Below, one piece after another: positions 59,737-64,000 of a DNA stretch of 64,000 nucleotides (the first letter of the stretch is position 1; every line of letters begins with the position of its first letter). The stretch is from Aradus depressus (lineage: Eukaryota > Arthropoda > Insecta > Hemiptera > Aradidae). The stretch spans positions 16,458,480 through 16,522,479 of the forward strand of contig OY759218.1 in the NCBI GenBank assembly GCA_963662175.1, written 5' to 3'. Position numbers and translations under genes: made by a program. The notes below the pieces were generated by a model. It saw only the letters and a program-made list of their open reading frames with translations. It searched no databases and was not told where the DNA came from.

Positions 59737-62700
59737 TTATAGAGTTTAATACTACTTTCATAAACTTGTATTTATTTTTTGTTATTTAGTTATTATTATT
59801 ATTTTTCTCTCTTTCATATATATAAAATAGTTTTTCCATCTCATTTTCAATTTATTATGAAGTCTCTGTCTGTATAATGTCTAATTTGTATGTCCATAAT
59901 GTCTAATTTGTTTGTTTATATTCTGTAGGCCCTGAAGAAGAAAATAAATAGTTTTCGAAACGTTGGCCAAATTTTGCATTTTCTTTCACACGACAGAACC
60001 TCGATTTCCATTAACATTAACTAAATAACATTCCTAAAACATAGTGTAAAATGTGTTGAAATAAACAATAAATTACTCACAGAGCAATAATATCCCAAGG
60101 TGACATTCCTTTGCTTTCATCTTGACAAGTCACCTGTATTGAAATTTTGAAAGTTTTGGCCAACGGTTTCATTAAATTTAGCAAATCTTCATTTTTGCAG
60201 GATGAAGGAATGCACACCGTCCAAATAATTGGCGCATTGTGAGGAATGAGCGAGTATAGCTGAGTTTTATTTCCCAAAAAAGATATCTGTAGCCAGCAAT
60301 ATAGGCCATGGAATTCAAGGGACTTAGTTGTCAAACACTGATCAAAATCTCCTAAATTTATTAAATTTCCTGAAAACCAGCCTGGCTGTACTGCTCCTGA
60401 AGAATCCATTACTGCAAAAAAATAAATATATACAATAATTTTTTGAGTAGCTAATATTAGTTAGTTCTATATTGGTACATTGAAGGTGATTGGTCGAACA
60501 CTTTTTTATTCTCCGTCCAGTTATCGGACAAGTCAGCTTCAGGTAATACAATATAACGCAAATGTATTCCCAGGCAACCCCAGGAACCTGTTTTTGTATA
60601 ATATTTATTTATTGTTACTCATGCCCGGGTTTTAACTGCGAGGCCTATCGCCTCTTTGGTCGACTCTACTGTGGGAGTCTATCCAGGTTTATTCACCTAG
60701 GGGTCTTTAACGAGTTTCTGACATCGAACAGGCTCAGAACCATCGCTAAACATCATAGCCGGAGGACGGCATGCTTTTTTCACCTTCTAGATATAAAACC
60801 TAAGCGCTTCGGCCTGGTTTCGTACACTGCTGAGCTACAGGCGCCCTCAGTCACTGATATCGAAGGGCGGAAGCCAATTAATGTCAAGAACGGCATAGAA
60901 GAATATTAATATTATAAAATAAACAATCAAAACAAGAATTCGTATAAGTTGGCATATTAATCGTTAACTCTATCTGGGAATGTAATTCCCCACCACGAAT
61001 TAATCAACTAAGTTTTACCCAGTTTTACCCCTCATACAAAATTCCGTGTCGATACATTCATTACATCGGCAGTTATTGGGGTTTTATATTAAATCCCACC
61101 CCTACTATCCCTTTCTCTTTGGCCGATTCGGCTAAAAATCAAAAGGTGTCATTCTTAAGGGGTTCAAGATATACATGAAAAAATTCGTGTTAATAGTTAA
61201 CTTCCCCAGCTATATGAAGTATATGGAACGTATGTAATCGGCTAGAAATTCGATGTTGTATTTTCACCGGAATTTAATGTTTTTTTCCGAACTCCTGATT
61301 CCAACAATGAAAAACCAATTTCCTGTTTGTCTCATGACAACTCTGGATAGAATGAATATATCGACACGAAATTTTGTATGTGTATCCAGAATTTTATATG
61401 GACGACACCTATTGATTTTTAGCCGAATCAGCCAAAGGGGAGGGGAAAGTAGGGGTGCAGCTTAACACAAAAACCCTAATAACTGCCGATGAAGTGAATG
61501 TTATTTTAACCAAATCGGTAGATTGGTTTCAGAGGGAGACCGAAAGCTTCGTTTTTTAAATATGCCTGAAAAGAATGAAAAACCGGTGAAAACTGAATAT
61601 TGAATTCCTAAAGGATTACATTACTTTCATTGAATAAGTAATAGAGAGGTTACAGTCCAACAGTATATAGTACTCCTATTGACACCACAACTACGAGTAC
61701 TTTGGGTAGGCATAGAAGACGACAACATGCAGCAACATTTTATGTATCATAGTTTGACTCTCCGGCAAGCCGTCACTTCTCTAATTCTAAAATCGTATAC
61801 AGATTTAGATATTTGAAATTTACTTCAATCCTGTCGGAAAATATGCGTAGCATCATAACAATATTGAAAGTTCGAAATTGAAAAAGCTGAATGTGAATAT
61901 ATTTTTAATTCAACTTACATTGGCGGGCCCATGTTTCCTGGAACGGGATACGCTCCGTATTATTTTTATATTTCAGCAGATGATCCAAGCAGACTTTATT
62001 AATGAGAACATTTTTGTCAACCACTGACAAAGATTGGAAAATGAACCCAATCGGGGATTTGTTCTTTGAGAAGGTTTCAAACAAATTGACAAAATCTTGG
62101 TCATAGAACGCTTCAAAGTCAAAGTACTTTTCAGTTGATTTTCCAAAAGATACCAATGAAAATAATAATACTAATGCCAAATTCTGAAAAAAATATAATT
62201 AAAAGCAAGGTAAGAAGAGCCCTGGGCTACTCAATAATTGAGGAGGAGGGGCTGATAAAAGTGGTCATAAGATACTTTTCAAATCTAATACGAGGGCTTT
62301 TAGAACCAGGGAATGAATGTTTTATTTTTTGAGGCATTTAGAGTAATTGGAAAGAGATTGTTATAACGCAAATATTTTATTTCAAACCGTCTCCATTTTG
62401 GAACTTGAGAGATATCAATGTTTCTTAAACAAGTTCCTCGTTGAAATGAGAAACAACTCGATCTCCCTTTTTGTATGAAACATACTGAGTAGAGCCCCTC
62501 TATTCCCATGTACAACCTCCGTAGTGTTTTGACCTTCACTACATCCAGCGAGTTTGAAGAGAAATGTTAGAATAAATTTCTGCGTTCTAGGTCGATAGAG
62601 TAGTAAGCTGTTGAAATAAATACCGACTTTCCCAGGGGTAAAGGTGTCACAGTCCTGAGGTAATATCAGGTAACCTATGAATTGAATTAATTTGACAACC

Positions 62701-63098
62701 TAGCAAACTTAAATGCCACTTTAGAAGTTTGTGCTGACGATGGCGTAGCCCGAAACCGGTACACTTTATGTATATATTTTTGTGGAATTAGACAATATAA
62801 AAGTTAAACAAGTTTTTTGTTTTATTTATTTGAAGAGAATATGTCAATAGTATTTTATGAAGCTTTTAAAACCGATTACTCCAGGTGTTAAAAAATATTA
62901 AATAATCAGACTTAATGTCAACAAGAAATACATATTTACCGGATAATTCATTTTTCATAAATTCAGAAGTACTTTCATAGTGCCGACAAAAATGAAAAAT
63001 AATGATTCAACATAAGCGTTAATTTATATTATAAAAGTGCAGTTAAATGAATTCACACCTTGTATAATGGACAGAGTAATGGCCAAAAATACTGGCAT
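42002..63098 (-). CDS. NRF-6-like membrane acyltransferase-3 protein (12-13 exons)
   Basis: This is a nose-resistant-to-fluoxetine family protein: an N-terminal Cys-rich NRF domain outside the cell, then a multi-pass acyltransferase-3 domain. Substrates are not known with certainty for the family. Firm exons 5' to 3': 62183-61919, 60411-60081, 56959-56886, 50178-49982, 48602-48448, 48371-48200, 46327-46128, 45564-45432, 43910-43721, 42969-42827, 42252-42144, 42072-42002. They sum to 2040 nt with all phases compatible (679 aa). A possible first exon, 63098-63057, adds 14 residues (MPVFLAITLSIIQG) but needs a weak GTGAAT donor. Landmarks: LMDSSGAVQPGWFSGNLINL in the NRF domain, LHGLRFVCQC opening the acyltransferase domain, LLSGLLVTFNFLKK, YWWTNALYINNFYP, TWYLAADWQIF, RVGPWVIGAIFG, LSYSAYLTH and the final FEVPVLHLE. 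The donor of exon 48371-48200 (GTTGGT) is weak. The gene spans 21 kb because its introns hold many TEs. Confidence 0.88.
44069..44580 (-). pseudogene. LTR-retrotransposon integrase C-terminal fragment (tentative)
   Basis: A minus-strand frame of about 160 codons contains KFYFDKRHAKAPTIKEGDQI and RGPFKVKKVI followed by YILYEDDSG. This resembles the basic linker and the SH3-like C-terminal region of Ty3/gypsy-type integrases (YFDKRH..., GPFKV...). No integrase catalytic core, protease or LTR was found nearby, so it is an isolated fragment. It is antisense-free (same strand as the host NRF gene) but lies in an intron with no supporting splice phase. Confidence 0.45.
44691..44713 (-). repeat. SINE 3'-end fragment
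   Basis: ATGACTCATGCCCGGGCTTT is identical to the 3' region of the minus-strand SINE and stands alone about 240 bp from the full copy at 44957-45305. Confidence 0.6.
44957..45305 (-). mobile_element. tRNA-derived SINE, full-length (minus)
   Basis: Reverse complement of the family: begins at 45305 with GAGGGCGGGCGCCGGTAGCT and ends at 44957 with TTAGG/CCTAA-type pentamers (GGTTAGGTTAGG on the plus strand). A and B boxes are recognisable (CCACTGAGCTACCGG; GGGTTTCGAAGCC on plus). In the NRF intron 43911-45431. Confidence 0.9.
46034..46090. repeat. hAT-MITE-like end fragment
   Basis: GTGGTAAGCCAAACAAGAAG then TTTGGGAACCGCTGG resembles the terminal region of widespread hAT-type MITEs (complement: CCAGCGGTTCCCAAAC). 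Similar sequence, TTGGTTCCCAAACTTTG, occurs at 63321 on plus. Only a fragment. Confidence 0.4.
46503..47129 (-). mobile_element. 5'-truncated LINE (Jockey/I-like) with 11-bp TSD and poly(A)
   Basis: GAAAGTCAGTT occurs at 46492-46502 and 47130-47140. Between them, on the minus strand, are 375 bp of C-terminal ORF2 (47056-46685), then a 3' UTR and an A-rich tail (poly-T on plus at 46503-46515). The ORF shows ITLTRLAIGHTRLTHGHLLV and CRFCGDALTVRHLIEDCD, the typical end of the RNase H / zinc-knuckle region of I- and Jockey-type LINEs. Textbook target-primed insertion in an NRF intron. Confidence 0.9.
47604..48044. mobile_element. pogo/Tigger-like MITE
   Basis: Left end CAGTAGAA...CTCGATTATCCGTG and right end GGTAATCGAGGTTCTACTG, flanked by TA on both sides, match the CAGTAGAACCTCGATTA terminus typical of pogo/Tigger elements. 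It has internal TCTCGATTAACCG copies and a 24-nt C-run (47994-48017). An interior stretch (47700-47870) has no transposase domain that I recognise. 441 bp. Confidence 0.75.
48047..49440. repeat. Cluster of 'TCGGCAGTTATTA' interspersed repeat copies
   Basis: Units recognisable by GTGTCGATACATTCATT, TCGGCAGTTATTAG, TTGAGTTAAGCCTC, GGCTGAAAATCGATAGGTGT and AACTTCACCTATACTTCGTA. They are repeated several times, interrupted by NRF exons at 48200-48371 and 48448-48602 and by unique sequence. Plus orientation. No ORF. Confidence 0.55.
50380..50760 (+). repeat. Penelope-like 3' remnant with decayed hammerhead-like core
   Basis: The A-rich body ends in TGGCTTGAAGATGATGTCAT (50671 on), then CACATCGAAAGCGCTCGCCA. 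UGGC (50671-50674) can pair with GCCA (50707-50710) as stem I; GATG/CATC can form stem II; GAAA is intact; GCGC can form a short stem III. The expected CUGANGA reads UUGAAGA, a change at an essential base, so it is probably inactive. In the NRF intron 50179-56885. Confidence 0.45.
50820..51065 (+). repeat. Copy of the 'TCGGCAGTTATTA' interspersed repeat
   Basis: Contains GTGTCAATACATTCATTATC, GGCAGTTATTAGGG and CAGCTGAAAATTAATAGCTG followed by TCGTCCTTATG, as in other copies. Confidence 0.55.
51189..51372 (+). mobile_element. tRNA-derived SINE, 5'-truncated
   Basis: GGAGATTAAGCGGTGGTCCC through GGTGATATGACCTCGTAATT matches the 3' half of the SINE; the tRNA-like half is missing. Confidence 0.8.
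51471..51590 (+). repeat. Decayed copy of the 62690-62810 repeat (hammerhead-like region mutated)
   Basis: GACAACGTAGCAAACTTAAA and TTTGTGCTGACGTTGGCGTA match 62694-62745, but here the core reads CTGACGT and GTAACC instead of CTGACGA and GAAACC. Confidence 0.6.
51637..51948 (+). mobile_element. tRNA-derived SINE, slightly 5'-truncated
   Basis: Begins within the tRNA-like part (GTGCTTGCCTTCTGAGCTCA), keeps a B box GGTTCGGAACC and the whole body to GGGCATGAGTCGTAATAACC. The tail is AACCAACC rather than CCTAA repeats. Confidence 0.88.
52180..52570 (+). repeat. 'TCGGCAGTTATTA'-type repeat copy with C-run
   Basis: Has CTTCCCCAGTGCGCATTAAT, GACTGAAAATCAACAGGTGT, GTGTCTATACATTCATTACA and GGCTGAAAATCTTTAGGTGT. 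A C-homopolymer of about 23 nt lies at 52466-52488. Confidence 0.55.
53144..53290 (+). pseudogene. MADF-domain C-terminal half fragment
   Basis: Encodes VEKKMRCLIGQYQRNSKKLN then SGSGADEGELKWMYYNMLHF and LKD, the second half of a MADF (Myb/SANT-like) domain with the KW..Y..M.FLKD ending. No first half or partner exon is found on this strand nearby. Likely a TE-derived or orphan exon in an NRF intron, opposite in strand to the host gene. Compare the first-half fragment at 7041-7270. Confidence 0.5.
53381..54188. mobile_element. 808-bp non-autonomous element, TIR GGGCGGGTTGGCTGCC, TSD ATAT
   Basis: Left end GGGCGGGTTGGCTGCCAAGT and right end ACTTGGCAGCCAACCCGCCC are exact complements over at least 24 bp including GTGGTGTA. 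ATAT on both sides (53377-53380, 54189-54192) is a possible 4-bp duplication. A related internal sequence, CGAGTGGTGTAGGTCCAAC, lies at 53564. No transposase seen. Confidence 0.75.
54210..54505. mobile_element. 296-bp MITE, TIR GGTAATTTGAGACAATTGAG
   Basis: The left end (54210-54252) and right end (54463-54505) are complements over about 43 bp: GGTAATTTGAGACAATTGAG then TATTTTCATTTAAAACAATA. ATAT on both sides. A second copy in inverted orientation, missing its left end, lies at 54790-55046. Confidence 0.8.
54790..55046. mobile_element. Second, truncated copy of the 54210-54505 MITE (inverted)
   Basis: ACGACAATCAATGTTGTATA to CTTGTCATT-complement (54795-54980) is the reverse complement of 54274-54455. 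It is followed by the shared right end AAAATACCTCAATTGCCTCA (55020 on). Confidence 0.75.
55370..55610 (+). pseudogene. LINE reverse-transcriptase fragment (tentative)
   Basis: Plus-strand pieces read LGPLIFLR and, after frame changes, FVDDTNILV (from about 55455), then VEALKDGLLINELKSNASKT. This resembles the (F/Y)xDDTN box and the following NELKLNASKT of CR1/Jockey-type reverse transcriptases. It is degraded by stops and frameshifts. Confidence 0.45.
56031..56723 (-). mobile_element. 5'-truncated Jockey-like LINE with poly(A)
   Basis: The minus-strand ORF 56723-56193 (176 codons) shows LTLTTKRLIYNSILKPMWTY, GLELWGSAKASNLQRIQF and HTDLNVPFITEVAK, the C-terminal domain of Jockey-clade ORF2. 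A 160-bp 3' UTR follows and a poly(A) tail (T-run on plus at 56032-56050). Imperfect flanking GACATCTTCA (about 56018) and GACATCATCA (56730) may be the target duplication. The catalytic RT is missing. Confidence 0.85.
57415..58051. mobile_element. hAT-like non-autonomous element, TSD TATATATA
   Basis: Ends CAGGGGCGTAGCCAGGAG and the complement of CTGACTACTCCCCTG. CAGGGGCGTAGCCA-type termini are characteristic of hAT elements. TATATATA flanks both sides (8 bp, as expected for hAT, although in a TA-rich site). It contains a nested palindromic MITE at about 57602-57762. Confidence 0.8.
57602..57762. mobile_element. Palindromic MITE nested in the hAT-like element
   Basis: TTAAGCTGACTTTACATG at the left and CATGTAAAATCAGCTTTAA at the right are near-complements. 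Inner GCAAATGCACGCT / AGCGTGCATTTGC also pair, so most of the 160 bp folds into one hairpin. Confidence 0.7.
58085..58200 (+). repeat. Penelope-like 3' end with hammerhead-like core
   Basis: CTGATGATGGGAGGTAAGAA (58133 on) followed by CGTCCCGAAACATCGTTGGA. It has the CUGANGA box, GGGA/UCCC able to form stem II, then GAAA and a possible short stem III (AC-loop-GU) before U58169. A matching stem I is not apparent. It directly follows the hAT-like element. Confidence 0.45.
58490..58920 (+). repeat. Two copies of the 'TCGGCAGTTATTA' interspersed repeat
   Basis: Copy 1: GTGTCAATAAATTCACTTCA, TCGGCAGTTATTAGGGTTTT, ACTTCGTATAACTGGGGAAG. Copy 2: TATCGATACATTCATTACAT, CAGCAGTTATTAG. No coding content. 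Confidence 0.6.
58945..59268 (+). pseudogene. Penelope-like GIY-YIG endonuclease domain, C-terminal part
   Basis: About 107 codons open to the stop at 59266-59268. SYLGNTSQHLKTRLNQHKND is the conserved Y-G-T-...-R-H block after the GIY motif. LVKHHIQQEHSFDFNNTNIL corresponds to the 'alaeH...gH.fDw...il' block, followed by RYMLEVIHIV with the catalytic-type Glu, then VNEKTD and LNNSYCNI. The N-terminal GIY strand and the whole reverse transcriptase are absent, and an in-frame stop precedes it at 58942-58944. In PLEs this domain nicks DNA for target-primed reverse transcription. Confidence 0.8.
59657..59732. repeat. (TA)n microsatellite
   Basis: About 76 bp of alternating T and A, the longest in the window along with 7560-7615. 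Confidence 0.95.
59928..59968 (+). ncRNA. Hammerhead-ribozyme-like motif at Penelope 3' end
   Basis: GGCC (59928-59931) + CUGAAGA (59932-59938) + stem II GAAAA/UUUUC (59940-59944, 59952-59956) + GAAA (59957-59960) + two-base-pair stem III AC/GU + U59964 + GGCC (59965-59968). GGCC pairs with GGCC as stem I. This follows the type I layout with minimal stem III known for Penelope-like elements. One extra A (59939) sits between the CUGANGA box and stem II, which could lower activity. It lies downstream of a GIY-YIG remnant on the same strand. Self-cleavage is inferred, not shown. Confidence 0.55.
60613..60848 (-). mobile_element. tRNA-derived SINE, internally deleted (minus)
   Basis: TTACTCATGCCCGGGTTTTA on plus is the complement of the SINE 3' side, and ACACTGCTGAGCTACAGGCG is the complement of the A-box end. 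Several internal deletions. In the NRF intron 60412-61918. Confidence 0.85.
60965..61560. repeat. Inverted pair of 'TCGGCAGTTATTA' repeat copies
   Basis: 60965-61245 is a plus copy (GTGTCGATACATTCATTACA; GCCGATTCGGCTAAAAATCA; ACTTCCCCAGCTATATGAAG). 61350-61560 is a minus copy (ATATCGACACGAAATTTTGT; TTTAGCCGAATCAGCCAAAG; CCCTAATAACTGCCGATGAA). The two can fold together. Confidence 0.65.
62690..62810 (+). ncRNA. Hammerhead-ribozyme-like motif within a repeat (62731-62764)
   Basis: GUG (62731-62733) + CUGACGA (62734-62740) + U + GGC-GUA-GCC + C + GAAA (62752-62755) + CC-GG-U (stem III with A62755 and U62760) + A62761 + CAC (62762-62764). GUG/CAC form a short stem I. A U-C mismatch sits at the base of stem II. 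The surrounding 120 bp recurs in mutated form at 51471-51590. It lies in the tentative first NRF intron, opposite strand. Confidence 0.45.
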
Positions 63099-64000
63099 TT
63101 TGTCTTCTTATATAGAGTAACTAGTGACGAGCCAGGGCCGTCCCTGATGTAGCTCATTTGCTGATAACAAGGGACCAATTTATGGCCCATGTAAATATAT
63201 TGTCATTCTCACTTAGATATGTGATCCAAAAATAGAAAAATAAAGGCTGCTATTTGCAAGTTCATTTCAGACTGTGTTAGCTTTTTTGTCTGCATGTAGT
63301 TTCTCCAAGTTTTAAAACATTGGTTCCCAAACTTTGTATTTGGCGTACCACCCAATGAAATAGTTGAGTGTTACTCCACTAGAGGGCAGTACTTAGTGTT
63401 TGAGTTTTTAGAGATACTGTCCTGGCCAAACAATGCGCAAAGCCAGTGGTCGTATTAAATATATTTTTGAATAATTAAAATAATCAATTGAATAGACTGA
63501 CCCTGGGTTTAAACCGAACCTAAAGAATAGCAGACTAGTGTTTACTTTGAGCTAGGACTAGGAATTGTCCTTTTCCCGAATCGAAAAAAAAGTTACAAAT
63601 AAAGTTTCACCGTTACACCATCGTTTACTATCACCATAATTGCTGTTACCTACGTGATCGTTCATTATAAAGAACATACACCTAAAACAAATCCGCAAAG
63701 ATCTTGGAATACAAAAGATGATGCATGGCTTAAATTATCATTAGGGGTACATACAAATTATCCAGGGTATAATCTCAATTTGTTTTATCGAATTTAGATT
63801 TCTTATGATGTCACTTACCTCGTTTCAAGTTTGAATAATCAACTAAGACTCCGAATGAGCAAGTAGGATTGGAGAGATCGAGCCTTTGGATGATTTTTCA
63901 AAACAATCGCTTATTCGATACCGATCAGTTTTACGATGTTAAAGTTACGCGGATGCTCTGATTGGCCTCAATCCTACCATGAATTTCAATTCGTTATCGA
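63099..64000. other. Upstream region of NRF-6-like gene
   Basis: Would hold the NRF promoter if the first exon at 63098-63057 is right. On the minus strand a TATATAAG lies about 10 bp upstream of that ATG, too close to be its TATA box. A hAT-MITE-like string TTGGTTCCCAAACTTTG is at 63321. No gene or RNA was recognised in the last 600 bp. Confidence 0.4.

Larger units (their letters stand above)
58932..59975 (+). mobile_element. Penelope-like element fragment (GIY-YIG end and 3' terminal region)
   Basis: Comprises the GIY-YIG endonuclease remnant (58945-59268), an AT-rich 3' region including a (TA)n tract (59657-59732), and a hammerhead-like core (59928-59968). The reverse-transcriptase part is missing on the left, where it meets the interspersed repeat. 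In the NRF intron 56960-60080, opposite in strand to that gene. Confidence 0.7.

Noticed and set aside
60562..60909. 115-codon plus-strand frame
   Set aside because: It is the antisense reading of a deleted SINE copy.
1..64000. CRISPR arrays, prophage or bacterial operons
   Set aside because: Introns, LINEs and SINEs show a eukaryotic genome; the tandem-looking repeats lack regular spacers.

Overview
This is a eukaryotic, strongly AT-rich window that looks like an arthropod nuclear genome, possibly a copepod-type crustacean (inference). There are no operons or Shine-Dalgarno sites. Genes are split by GT-AG introns, and introns and spacers are packed with transposable elements (TEs). The gene set also points to arthropods: a Pelle/IRAK4-type kinase, an insect-type Cys-loop chloride channel and a nose-resistant-to-fluoxetine (NRF) acyltransferase-like protein. 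The only complete cellular genes I could reconstruct are four. All exon joins below were made by hand from splice signals and reading phase.

Layout of genes. (1) Spastin, minus strand, CDS 15645 down to 4077, 8 exons, 564 aa. (2) Pelle/IRAK4-like kinase, plus strand, 16655-26655, 12 exons, 557 aa. It is head-to-head with spastin, with about 1 kb between start codons. (3) A Cys-loop chloride channel of the pHCl-2/CG7589/CG6927 type, plus strand, 28250-41816, 9 exons, 473 aa. (4) An NRF-6-like acyltransferase-3 membrane protein, minus strand, 63098 down to 42002, 12 firm exons plus a tentative signal-peptide exon. Genes 3 and 4 converge, with stop codons 185 bp apart. The four genes have unrelated roles (microtubule severing, Toll/IL-1 signalling, anion channel, lipid or membrane acylation) and show no sign of a shared pathway.

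TEs fill the rest. The last spastin intron holds a 2.25 kb non-autonomous DNA element with 32-bp inverted ends and many GGAGTTGAGTCC-type motifs, itself interrupted by a decayed Tc1-like element. Other introns hold LINE remnants (RTE-like, Jockey/I-like, CR1-like), a tRNA-derived SINE with CCTAA tails in many copies, mariner-, hAT- and pogo-like elements, long fold-back elements, and a Penelope-like (PLE) fragment. That fragment combines a GIY-YIG domain with a downstream hammerhead-ribozyme-like core; three further core-like sites and one decayed copy lie nearby.

The most notable points are the PLE/hammerhead set, an element whose empty target site is preserved as a nearby paralogue (TSD ACAT), a perfect 65-bp-arm hairpin in the kinase intron, and several non-autonomous families with 4-bp duplications. 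Nothing in the sequence proves a wholly new cellular system; the best candidates for novelty are the unclassified DNA elements and the ribozyme-like sites.
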